NCBI GenBank assembly: GCA_964565375.1
Contig: CAZMEV010000039.1
Span: forward strand, 1-26,633
Reading direction: 5' to 3'
Source of the DNA: SLAN01 sp964565375
Lineage (GTDB): Bacteria > Spirochaetota > Spirochaetia > DSM-27196 > SKKC01
DNA length: 26,633 bases
Part shown: positions 6,567 to 14,153 of the stretch, piece by piece
How positions within the stretch are numbered: position 1 is the first letter of the stretch
Layout: each line of letters opens with the position of its first letter
The notes under the pieces: generated by a model
The model's input: only the letters and a program-made list of their open reading frames with translations
What the model was told of the DNA's origin: nothing
Databases searched by the model: none
Made by a program: the position numbers and the translations under genes

Positions 6567-8243
6567 ATGGAGCAAACTGCTACATACATTGCCGATCTCG
6601 CAAGTGACTGTATCGCTCTTATTGACGCGGACTATCGCTACACGCTTGTGAATGAAGCCTACCTCAAAACCATGGAACGTACCCGCGAAGAACTGATCGG
6701 ATCGGCAATTTCCGAAGTCTGGGGCAGTGCCGTTTTTGAAGAGTCGGTTCGATCCGGCATAGACGCGGCATTCTCCGGAACGCATGTTGAGCGAACCGAA
6801 CGACATCGCATCGGTGGGAGCGAACGGGTCTTTTATGTACGCTATTGCCCCTCCGAAATCGGCGGTACCATTGACCAGGTACTGGTTTTTATCAACGAGT
6901 TGACGCCAGGCTCGCAAAGCGCTCATATGAGCGTAGCCGGTCGTGACCGGATTACCGGCCTTTTCAACCGGCAGATGATGGATGTACTCATTCCGAAGCA
7001 ATTCGCCCAGGCAGACCGTTCGGGCGACCATCAGCTGCGCGCACTTCTGTTTCTGAGTTTCCGGAACTTCAAGGAAATTAACCGGACACACGGGCACGCC
7101 ATCGGAGACATTCTTCTCGAGAACAGTGCGCTTCGCGTGAGCGAATGCCTGCGATCCGGCGACTTCATATTTCGTTTCGATGGCGCAAACTTCGTTGTGC
7201 TGCTCACCGAGATCTCTCGTGATACCGACGCCTCCATAGTAGCCAGAAAAATCCGCGATGCGGTAGCTGTCCCTTACCGTCTCGAAAATGTGGATTTCCG
7301 CATTGACTGTTACGTCGGCATCGCTCTGTATCCGAAGGACGCTACCGGGGTTCACGAACTCATCCAGGCAGCCAATTCCGCAAGCGTCGACGCAGAGCAC
7401 AGTGGCGATACGTTCTGCTTTTATGACCGGGACACGCATATTCGAGCAGTTGAGCGTGTTCAGCTGCATACCCAGCTGAAGCGCGCCTTTGAAGCTGACG
7501 AGTTCAGAATGTATTACCAGCCGGTTTTCGATATTTCGCGAGATCCGGCCGAGATCATAGGCGCCGAGGCGCTCCTCCGGTGGGAACATCCCGAGCGAGG
7601 CCTGCTTTCACCCGGGAGTTTTCTCAGGCTCGCGGAAGAGACGAAGGTCGTGCTTGCGGTCGACCGATGGGCCATATTCACCGTATGCGAGACGCTCGCC
7701 CAATTGCAGTCCTATGAGGACCTTACCGTTTCCGTAAACGTGAGTTCTGCAACCTTTATGGATGAGCTGTTCATTGATGTCATTGAGGGCGCTCTGCAGG
7801 CCGCAGGTAATCCGGACCCGAGGTTACTGCGTATTGAGCTTACCGAAAGCATGTCGGTCGAGAACCTCGATATGCTCTATCCTCGCTTCCGCGAGCTCGA
7901 GCGGATTGGCGTCCGGCTGTGGATCGATGATTTCGGTGTCGGACAGTCCTCCCTTTCATTGCTTAAAGCCCTTCCAGCTCATGGAATAAAGATTGACCGC
8001 AGTTTCATTCAGGGTAGCGAGCATTCAGAAAAAGAAAGGAAGTATCTCGAAGGTATAATTGAAAGCGTTCGCGCACGAGAAAAGGACGTTATCATTGAAG
8101 GCGTATCAAACCAGCATCAGCTTACCGTCGCGCAGTCGCTTCAATGCACCTACGCACAGGGATTCTTTATGGCCAGGCCGATGGAACTTGGCTCGCTCGA
8201 GGCATTCCTGGTGCGAGGAGGTTTTCGAGCCAAAGACGCGTGA
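6567..8243 (+). CDS. PAS-GGDEF-EAL protein: probable c-di-GMP phosphodiesterase with a dead GGDEF domain
   Basis: A 558-residue cytoplasmic signalling protein with no membrane segment. Residues 1-112 form a PAS-type sensor (IALIDADYRYTLVNEAYL). Residues 125-290 form a GGDEF domain in which the signature reads D205-G-A-N-F209 instead of GGDEF; the metal and catalytic acids are Ala and Asn, so it should not make c-di-GMP, though it could still bind GTP. Residues 300-550 form an EAL domain with the set needed for hydrolysis: E334 in EALLR, N391, E424 in ELTES, D454-D455 in DDFG, K475, E511 in EGV and Q531. The likely role is breaking c-di-GMP to pGpG under control of the PAS domain. The ribosome-binding site before ATG 6567 is weak, but no better start exists. 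It sits 71 bp after the channel gene with its own candidate promoter. Confidence 0.9.
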   Translation: MEQTATYIADLASDCIALIDADYRYTLVNEAYLKTMERTREELIGSAISEVWGSAVFEESVRSGIDAAFSGTHVERTERHRIGGSERVFYVRYCPSEIGGTIDQVLVFINELTPGSQSAHMSVAGRDRITGLFNRQMMDVLIPKQFAQADRSGDHQLRALLFLSFRNFKEINRTHGHAIGDILLENSALRVSECLRSGDFIFRFDGANFVVLLTEISRDTDASIVARKIRDAVAVPYRLENVDFRIDCYVGIALYPKDATGVHELIQAANSASVDAEHSGDTFCFYDRDTHIRAVERVQLHTQLKRAFEADEFRMYYQPVFDISRDPAEIIGAEALLRWEHPERGLLSPGSFLRLAEETKVVLAVDRWAIFTVCETLAQLQSYEDLTVSVNVSSATFMDELFIDVIEGALQAAGNPDPRLLRIELTESMSVENLDMLYPRFRELERIGVRLWIDDFGVGQSSLSLLKALPAHGIKIDRSFIQGSEHSEKERKYLEGIIESVRAREKDVIIEGVSNQHQLTVAQSLQCTYAQGFFMARPMELGSLEAFLVRGGFRAKDA

Positions 8244-8367
8244 GCAGGCGATGAGCATGAGGCGCCGGAAGATACGCGGGCAGGCGACGAGAGCGCGGCG
8301 CCAAAGGCTTCATCAGCAGCGGTGCGAAACACCATTCAATTGTCAGCACTTCTCTACCGGCGCCTGC

Positions 8368-8527
8368 GCCTCTCTCACTCACTTGCCTCTCTCACTCNNN
8401 NNNNNNNNNNNNNNNNNNNNNNNNNNNNNNNNNNNNNNNNNNNNNNNNNNNNNNNNNNNNNNNNNNNNNNNNNNNNNNNNNNNNNNNNNNNNNNNNNGCC
8501 TCTCTCACTCACTTGCCTCTCTCACTC
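8368..8527. repeat. 17-bp tandem repeat array collapsed around a gap
   Basis: The unit GCCTCTCTCACTCACTT occurs at 8368-8384 and is followed by a partial unit (13 bases) up to the first N. After the gap the same 30 bases occur again at 8498-8527 (full unit, then 13 bases). The two gap edges are identical, so the array continues through the gap with an unknown number of copies. The unit has no dyad and no spacers, so it is not a CRISPR. Confidence 0.85.
8398..8497. other. Assembly gap (100 N)
   Basis: Exactly 100 undetermined bases, the conventional placeholder for a gap of unknown size. Coordinates to the right of it are therefore not true genomic distances from the left part. Confidence 0.99.
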
Positions 8528-8543
8528 GCCACCCGCGTCACGT

Positions 8544-8562
8544 ACGGGTGCCACTCACCCGT
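8544..8562 (-). terminator. Possible terminator hairpin of the nrdJ operon
   Basis: ACGGGTG (8544-8550) pairs with CACCCGT (8556-8562) around a 5-nt loop, one base beyond the TGA of the TSCPD gene at 8564. It lacks a T run, so it may protect the 3' end or act with Rho rather than stop transcription alone. Confidence 0.35.
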
Positions 8563-8563
8563 G

Positions 8564-9352
8564 TCAGTTACACTTGGAGTCGCCGCAGTTAAGGCATGTT
8601 CGACACCCGTCGAGAACGACCACCGCTGCGTTGTTGCACTTCGAGCAGAGCGTTGCCCCGGCCGGAAACGGCGAAACGCTTCCCTCACCCGAGCTTTCAT
8701 CCTGTGATCGGGACGTAGTGGAGTGACCGTTCGGGCCGGCGTCCGCTCCGGTTCCGGATTCTGCAGGTGAATTCCCTGCGCTTCGCGACTCGTACTCCGA
8801 GCGTTTCGCATTAAGCAGCTCACGCTGGGCCTGCGTAAGTTCGCTGTGGGTCTGAATCATGCCGATTGACATGAGGTGTCGCTCGATAACCTCCCCGATT
8901 TCAGCAATAAGGGAGGGCATGAACTTCCCCCCGGTTTTCCAGTACCCGCCACGAGGATCGAAAACAGCTTTGAGCTCTTCCACGAGAAATGCAACGTCGC
9001 CGCCTTTTCGAAACACCGCCGAGATAATCCGGGTCAATGCAACAATCCACTGAAAGTGATCAAGATTTTTGGAGTTAATGAAAATCTCGAACGGCCGTCG
9101 AATTTCGCTCTCGGTGCCCTCATTGAGAACGATGTCGTTAATAGTAATGTACATTGCATGGTCGGAGACCGGCGTCTTCACCTTGTACGTTGTTCCCTTG
9201 AGCTCGAAGGGCCGCTCAAGAGTTTCATCCATGGAAATGACATCGCGCCCCGGTTCAGCGGCGCTCTGCGCGGCCGTCTGCGTCTCTTCCTGCGGCGGAT
9301 CATTTTTCCGCACCCGGTAGTCAACTATGGGTCTATCTATTCGTATTGCCAT
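8564..9352 (-). CDS. TSCPD/zinc-ribbon subunit of split class II ribonucleotide reductase (NrdJb-like)
   Basis: A 262-residue protein starting at the ATG at 9350-9352 after GGAGGA. Residues about 50-165 form a TSCPD domain (TYKVKTPVSDHAMYITIND, then FEIFINSKNLDHFQW and AVFDPRGGYW), the module normally fused to the C-terminus of B12-dependent reductases. After a Ser/Gly-rich linker (about 185-228) it ends in a cysteine cluster, CSKC...CRTCLNCGDSKCN. In single-chain NrdJ this tail carries the cysteines that re-reduce the active-site disulfide after each turnover. It begins 13 bases after the stop of the large subunit and must act with it. The same split is known as NrdJa/NrdJb in Pseudomonas aeruginosa. 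Confidence 0.85.
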   Translation of the reverse strand: MAIRIDRPIVDYRVRKNDPPQEETQTAAQSAAEPGRDVISMDETLERPFELKGTTYKVKTPVSDHAMYITINDIVLNEGTESEIRRPFEIFINSKNLDHFQWIVALTRIISAVFRKGGDVAFLVEELKAVFDPRGGYWKTGGKFMPSLIAEIGEVIERHLMSIGMIQTHSELTQAQRELLNAKRSEYESRSAGNSPAESGTGADAGPNGHSTTSRSQDESSGEGSVSPFPAGATLCSKCNNAAVVVLDGCRTCLNCGDSKCN

Positions 9353-9365
9353 TGTGAGTTCCTCC

Positions 9366-11534
9366 CTAGAAGCGGCCGTAATAGCCTTCTTTCAGCGCAT
9401 CGTAGAGATTAGCGGCATTGTGCGTTTCCCCGTCATACTCAATCTCTTCATCGCCCCGCGCCTTCACGATCGAACCGTCGTCGAGCACAAACTCATAGGT
9501 CGTGTTCTTCAGATCCTCTTCGCGAACCAGAACACCCTGGAACACCTCGGGATTGAACCGGAAGGTCGTACACCCTTTCAGTCCTTCCTGGTAGGCGTAC
9601 ATATAAATGTCCTGGAAATCGTTATATGGGAACTCGGTCGGAACATTGGCGGTCTTCGAAATAGAGGAATCGATCCACCGCTGCGCGGCCGCCTGAATAT
9701 CCACGTGCTGTTTCGGGGTTATATCGTCTGCTGTAATGAAGTAGGACGGAAGCGCGTGTTTGTTCTGCGGATCATCGTCGCCGGACTTCGAAGCCTCCGG
9801 AAGTGCTTTGCCGTCTACGAAAACCCGGTAGGCGAGAAGCTCGTATGAAAACACATCGACCTGTTCCTTTGACTTACGTCCCTCACGAATAACGTTACGA
9901 CGATAGTGATGGGCAAAGCTCGGCTCGATACCGTTGGAGGCATTATTCCCGAGTGACAGCGAAATCGTACCGGTCGGCGCAATCGAGGTGTGATGTGTGA
10001 ATCGCGCCCCGGTTTCTGCGATGTCATTGACAAGGTCGGGAGCAACTTCGGCAACTCGCTGCATATAGCGGCTGTAGCGGGCAAGAAGCACCCGGCCCGG
10101 CACCCTATCTCCAACCGAGTAGCCGTCGTCGGCAAGCTCAGGACGCTTGCGCAGATGCTCGGGGGTGAGCGTAATATCCTCAAGCATAATGGGGGCAGCG
10201 CCTTTCTCCCTGGCAAGTTCCACGCCGGTGCGCCATCCGGTCACCGCCATTTCCCGCGAAACCTGGTCGGTGAAAGCAAGTGACTCCTCCGAGCCGTACT
10301 CCATGCGCATCATAGTCAGAGCGCTTCCGAGCCCGAGAAATCCCATCCCGTGACGTCGCTTTCGCTCGATCTCCTGTCGCTGCTTCTCGAGCGGAAGCCC
10401 GTTCATTTCCACCACGTTGTCGAGCATACGCGTAAACACCGAGACGACATCCCGGTAGGTATCCCAGTCGAAGTACGCGTTCTCGGTAAACGGTTCACGT
10501 ACGAAACGGGTAAGATTCACCGATCCGAGCAGACACGCTCCATAGGGTGGAAGCGGCTGTTCACCACACGGATTGGTCGCCCGAATCTTCTCGCAGAACC
10601 AGTTGTTGTTCTGTTCGTTCACCTCATCGATAAGGATGAAGCCCGGTTCGGCGTAGTCATAGGTCGAACGCATTATGAGATTCCACAGCGTCCGTGCCGG
10701 CATGGTCCGGTAAATGCGGCAGGCGACAAGCCCCTCGTCGTTTGTAACGTAGGTGTCGGCGATCGGCCATTCACGCCACACGACCTGTTCAGGGTCGTTG
10801 ACGTCAATTCCGTCCGCCTGTGCTTCCCGGTCTGTCACCGGAAATGCGAGAGGCCAGTCATCGTTGTTCCGCACAGCTTCCACGAAGGCGTGCGTGATCA
10901 GAAGCGACAGGTTGAACTGCCGGAGTCTGCCGCTTTCACGCTTGGCCCGGATAAAATCCATGACATCGGGGTGGCCCACATCCATCGTGCCCATCTGAGC
11001 CCCGCGGCGACCGCCGGCCGACGAAACGGTGAAGCACATGCGGTCGTAAATGTCCATAAACGACAGAGGACCGGAGGTGTGTGAGCCGGCACCGGAGACG
11101 AATGCGCCTTTCGGCCGCAGTGTTGAAAAGTCGTATCCGATTCCGCACCCCGCCTTAAGGGTAAGGCCGGCCTCATGCACCTTGCGCAGAATATCGTCCA
11201 TGGAATCGTTGATCGTACCCGAGACGGTACAGTTAATGGTGGACGTCGCCGGCTTGTGCTCGCCGGCACCCGCGTTCGACATGATTCTGCCGGCTGGAGT
11301 AGCACCGTTTCGCAGAGCATTCAGAAAGCGCTCATACCAGTACTCGCGCTGTTCCTCCGCCTCAACCGAGGAGAGGGACTTAGCCACTCGCTGTAATGTT
11401 TCATCGATGGACTTGTCGAGCGGTTCACCCTTGCGTGATTTCAGCCGGTACTTCGAGTCCCATATATCTATTGACGCATCCTGATACGGTATTTCGGCCG
11501 TTGCCGGCGCCTCCGCGCTCGCACTGCGACTCAT
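9366..11534 (-). CDS. nrdJ: Adenosylcobalamin-dependent (class II) ribonucleoside-diphosphate reductase, catalytic subunit
   Basis: The open frame extends upstream to 11744, but the ATG at 11532-11534 follows AAAGGAGG and gives MSRSASAEAP, so the protein is 722 residues. It converts ribonucleotides to deoxyribonucleotides with a cobalamin-generated thiyl radical and needs no oxygen. Visible motifs are NCTVSGTINDSMDDIL with the first redox cysteine, TLKAGCGIGYDFSTLRP, GGRRGAQMGTMDVGHPD, and NPCGEQPLPPYGACLLGSVN with the radical cysteine and its neighbouring glutamate. The C-terminal TSCPD and cysteine tail of single-chain NrdJ are missing and are supplied by the next gene 13 bp downstream. Two NrdR-box-like sequences lie in the 60 bases upstream. 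No class I or III reductase is visible in the window. Confidence 0.93.
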   Translation of the reverse strand: MSRSASAEAPATAEIPYQDASIDIWDSKYRLKSRKGEPLDKSIDETLQRVAKSLSSVEAEEQREYWYERFLNALRNGATPAGRIMSNAGAGEHKPATSTINCTVSGTINDSMDDILRKVHEAGLTLKAGCGIGYDFSTLRPKGAFVSGAGSHTSGPLSFMDIYDRMCFTVSSAGGRRGAQMGTMDVGHPDVMDFIRAKRESGRLRQFNLSLLITHAFVEAVRNNDDWPLAFPVTDREAQADGIDVNDPEQVVWREWPIADTYVTNDEGLVACRIYRTMPARTLWNLIMRSTYDYAEPGFILIDEVNEQNNNWFCEKIRATNPCGEQPLPPYGACLLGSVNLTRFVREPFTENAYFDWDTYRDVVSVFTRMLDNVVEMNGLPLEKQRQEIERKRRHGMGFLGLGSALTMMRMEYGSEESLAFTDQVSREMAVTGWRTGVELAREKGAAPIMLEDITLTPEHLRKRPELADDGYSVGDRVPGRVLLARYSRYMQRVAEVAPDLVNDIAETGARFTHHTSIAPTGTISLSLGNNASNGIEPSFAHHYRRNVIREGRKSKEQVDVFSYELLAYRVFVDGKALPEASKSGDDDPQNKHALPSYFITADDITPKQHVDIQAAAQRWIDSSISKTANVPTEFPYNDFQDIYMYAYQEGLKGCTTFRFNPEVFQGVLVREEDLKNTTYEFVLDDGSIVKARGDEEIEYDGETHNAANLYDALKEGYYGRF

Positions 11535-11552
11535 ACAGCCTCCTTTAGCTAC

Positions 11553-11608
11553 GCTATATCTATAGTGTATATCCCGCACACTGAATCCTATTGCACTATA
11601 TGTCAATG
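11553..11608 (-). promoter_or_regulatory. Two candidate NrdR boxes upstream of nrdJ
   Basis: Read on the minus strand, 11568-11553 is ACACTATAGATATAGC (left half identical to the NrdR consensus ACACWATATWTWGTGT) and 11608-11593 is CATTGACATATAGTGC (right half nearly identical). The boxes start 40 bp apart, about four helical turns. NrdR is the general repressor of ribonucleotide reductase operons in bacteria. Each box is good in only one half, so this is a moderate call. Confidence 0.5.
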
Positions 11609-11700
11609 CCATTCGAGGAAGAAACGCGCCAATCGTGCAAAGTGTTTCAGTGCGGCAAGATACGGCCGGCGGGCGAGACGTCGCCGGGGGCGGGATTGCT

Positions 11701-12609
11701 CTACAACCACCCGGTTGAGACCGCGACAGCGACCACAACGGCAAGCGCCCAGACGTAGTAGGAAAAATAGCGGAACTTCGCCTTATACAGAAGGGTCACT
11801 ACAAGCTTCAACGCGAAAACTCCGACGACCGCTGCAACCACAAATCCGACGAACTGCGCACCGACACTCACAGCGCCGAGCTGTTCGCCGTACAGTGCCA
11901 GGACGCTCTGCAGCCCGGTCGCAGCGATGATCGTGGGGAATGCTATGAAGAAGCTGTACTGTGCCGCCCATGGTCGCTTGAGCCCGACCACGAGCGCTGC
12001 AACAATAGTTAGCCCGCTCCGGCTGAGCCCGGGGAGCAGACTTAACGCCTGAGCAACTCCAATGGCAAGTGCAACGAGGAAGGTCAGCTCGGCGAGCCCC
12101 CGTTTGCGCGCTGGAATAACGTCGGTCCAGTACAGCAGAATGCCGGTTATGACCAGTGTAACCGAAATCATGATCGGCTGCGCGAACACCTGCTCGGCGA
12201 CACGGTAAATTGGCAATCCGAGGGCACCGGAAACCCCCGTAGACACAAATACCCCGAGAAGCAGAAGCTTCACAAAGAGATATCGCGGCCGTTCCCGGTT
12301 CCCGCGAAGCGGAGCAAGCCGGGCCGGATCATCTGCAGGAAGACTGTCGCCGTTACAGCGAAGTTCGCGAAAAAGCGCACGAATGAAGCCGAGCAACTGA
12401 CGACGGAACACCACGGCAATAGAAACGAGCGTTCCCACATGCACCACGAGGTCGAACAGCAGCATTTCCGGGCTTTCAGGGTTTGGAAGCGCCGAGCCTC
12501 GGCGGATCAGCGCATGCTGCACGAGCACAAGATGGCTCGTAGAGCTGACCGGGAAAAACATGAAAATCCCCTGGACGACCCCGAGGAGTACGGCTTCAGC
12601 AATTGTCAT
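11701..12609 (-). CDS. uppP: UppP (BacA)-like undecaprenyl-diphosphatase, divergent active site
   Basis: A 302-residue, very hydrophobic protein with about eight membrane segments. It matches UppP, which dephosphorylates undecaprenyl diphosphate to recycle the lipid carrier for peptidoglycan. Conserved parts are PVSSTSHLVL with H26 and LLPGLSRSG with R197, matching E. coli H30 and R174. The first motif is odd: E. coli has VVEGLTEFLPVSSTGH, whereas here it is VVQGIFMFFPVSSTSH, so the invariant glutamate (E21 of E. coli) is Met17 and the nearby E17 is Gln13. The Gln is common in the family, the Met is not. Activity is therefore in doubt, although the rest of the fold is intact. The start at 12609 has no strong ribosome-binding site. 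It follows the serine-hydrolase gene on the same strand by 128 bp. Confidence 0.8.
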   Translation of the reverse strand: MTIAEAVLLGVVQGIFMFFPVSSTSHLVLVQHALIRRGSALPNPESPEMLLFDLVVHVGTLVSIAVVFRRQLLGFIRALFRELRCNGDSLPADDPARLAPLRGNRERPRYLFVKLLLLGVFVSTGVSGALGLPIYRVAEQVFAQPIMISVTLVITGILLYWTDVIPARKRGLAELTFLVALAIGVAQALSLLPGLSRSGLTIVAALVVGLKRPWAAQYSFFIAFPTIIAATGLQSVLALYGEQLGAVSVGAQFVGFVVAAVVGVFALKLVVTLLYKAKFRYFSYYVWALAVVVAVAVSTGWL

Positions 12610-12675
12610 AACGAGCCGCTACTGTATCCGCAGAGCGGTCTGTGTGGGAAGTAGGCGCGGGCGTCGTGGATGGGC

Positions 12676-12728
12676 GCCCCATGGTTCCGGGCGCCATGCC
12701 CCGGTGCCCCATGCTTCCGGGCGCCATG
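12676..12728. repeat. Direct repeat between the serine hydrolase and uppP genes
   Basis: A 23-bp unit at 12676-12698 recurs at 12706-12728 with one mismatch (GCCCCATGGTTCCGGGCGCC against GCCCCATGCTTCCGGGCGCC), giving a 30-bp period. Each unit can also fold, because GGCGCC occurs at its ends. No function is evident. Confidence 0.7.
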
Positions 12729-12737
12729 TACCTGCTC

Positions 12738-13946
12738 TCAGTCGAGCATCCGTACCGCCGACAAAGCGAAGCCGTACAGGCCGAGCACATCGACATCCTC
12801 ATCATCGCGGTTCCAAAGAAGCACAATTGTGTACTTCTCACCGTCGTCTTCCTGCCCATGCACGACCTCGGCGGCTGCACCCGGAACATAGCCGTCCTTG
12901 TAAACAACATTGTCCCAGTCGACCGCGTCGGCGGCTCCCCGCGACACCGCTGCCGCTTCCATTCCGGCGACGGCTTCAGCCAGCTCGGCAAGCTGCCGGG
13001 CCGTGTACATCCAGCCGATATCCCGGCGGTCGCGATGTGAGGGCAGCCCCATGTCACCATCGATTGACTCGGACGCAGCCTGTTCGAGCACAGCCTCCCG
13101 CTCGGCGCTCGAATCGGCGTTCCTCCAGTCTTCGGCAAGCGTCTCTTCCTCGTCTCCGAGAATCGCGAACATCTCCCTCGTCGTCGGCACAGGACGATGT
13201 TCCCCGGCATAGCGGTCGATCTGGTCGCGTCCCGCGACCCGCATGAGCACATCCGTGGCGGTATTATCGCTTATACTCATCATTTGAACGAGAAGCGTAT
13301 CGACGGTAACCGCTGTGCCCTCCGGCCAGTCCTGCATAAGCCCCGAGGGAAGCGAACGATCGTCTTCGGTGATCTCTACCACATCATCGCCGGCCAGCGT
13401 CCCATCGTCGAGCAGATCTCCGACTGCCGCAAGCACCGAGAGCTTGAAAGCGCTCGCAACCGAAAACGCCTCTTCGGGGTTGTGCTCAAGAAGCACCTCG
13501 TCGTTCTCGAGGATGAGCGCCGCAGTATCTCCCCGCAATTCCTGCAGTTGCTCGGACAGCTCATCGAAGGTTTCCGCGCGCGGATTGGCAGGTTGAAAGA
13601 AGACCGCGTCTATCTGGTCGCGCTCGTCAATCGAGATGGTCGCGGGCACCAGCGCTTCTTCAAACAGAAGGGTATATTCGCCGTCCTCGCCGTCAATGAC
13701 CTCGAGCTCGCCGATTCCGTCGATAAGCCCCGCGACCTGTCCCTGAAGCTGCACAGGTGACAACTGCTGACGAAACTCGGGGCTGAACCAATCGTCGTCG
13801 TATTCGTCCCTCGTGACGAGCCGCTCAAGCATTTGTTCCTCGAGCGACTCGACGCCCTCAGGGATATCCGTCGCCCCGGCGATCGCTGCACTCGCAGGAA
13901 GCAACAGCGCAAGAAGTAAAAACCGGATTCCGGCGCGACGGAGCAT
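12738..13946 (-). CDS. Secreted serine beta-lactamase-like hydrolase
   Basis: I take the ATG at 13944-13946 (402 residues) because it starts directly at a signal peptide, MLRRAGIRFLLLALLLPASA, with cleavage after AIAG or nearby; the open frame extends to 14024 but the extra residues look non-coding. Residues about 30-120 form a DUF3887-like N-terminal domain. The rest is a class A beta-lactamase fold: S165-A-F-K168 (SxxK) in SVASAFKLS, S226-D-N228 in MMSISDNTATD, and K350-D-G352 in the place of the KTG box. It may be a penicillin-hydrolysing enzyme or a DD-peptidase/esterase; the N-terminal domain and sequence favour the uncharacterised serine hydrolase group over a true resistance enzyme. 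It acts in the periplasm and lies upstream of uppP. Confidence 0.82.
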   Translation of the reverse strand: MLRRAGIRFLLLALLLPASAAIAGATDIPEGVESLEEQMLERLVTRDEYDDDWFSPEFRQQLSPVQLQGQVAGLIDGIGELEVIDGEDGEYTLLFEEALVPATISIDERDQIDAVFFQPANPRAETFDELSEQLQELRGDTAALILENDEVLLEHNPEEAFSVASAFKLSVLAAVGDLLDDGTLAGDDVVEITEDDRSLPSGLMQDWPEGTAVTVDTLLVQMMSISDNTATDVLMRVAGRDQIDRYAGEHRPVPTTREMFAILGDEEETLAEDWRNADSSAEREAVLEQAASESIDGDMGLPSHRDRRDIGWMYTARQLAELAEAVAGMEAAAVSRGAADAVDWDNVVYKDGYVPGAAAEVVHGQEDDGEKYTIVLLWNRDDEDVDVLGLYGFALSAVRMLD

Positions 13947-14153
13947 AACGATACCACTACGGCCACCGGTACGACATGCCGGCGTAGCTACGAACCTCTC
14001 CCGCAACATGGTGTGACAATGCATGCGATGACTCTCCCATGGCTGTCCAGCGCCGGGCGCTCACTCCGATGGTGGCAGGCTGTTGCCCGCCCCAGCGGTG
14101 CCCCACTTTCGGGCGCTCGTTCGAGGGTGTCCGCGGATATCCGGCCCAGACCA

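Larger units (their letters stand above)
8244..8563. other. Intergenic region between convergent genes, with repeat and assembly gap
   Basis: This 320-base stretch separates the EAL gene (plus) from the TSCPD gene (minus). It holds GC-rich unannotatable sequence (8244-8367), a 17-bp tandem repeat on both sides of 100 N, and a hairpin at 8544-8562. I see no gene in it; open frames across it contain the N run and are artefacts. Confidence 0.8.

Noticed and set aside
8368..8527. Possible CRISPR array around the gap
   Set aside because: The units are directly adjacent without spacers, 17 bp long and without dyad; no cas genes are near.
8059..8726. Open frames running through the N run
   Set aside because: They contain 33-34 undetermined codons and repeat-derived residues; the real genes end at 8243 and 8564.
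9366..11744. Extended start of the reductase gene at 11744
   Set aside because: The extra 70 residues cover the NrdR-box region and look non-coding; the ATG at 11534 has a strong ribosome-binding site.
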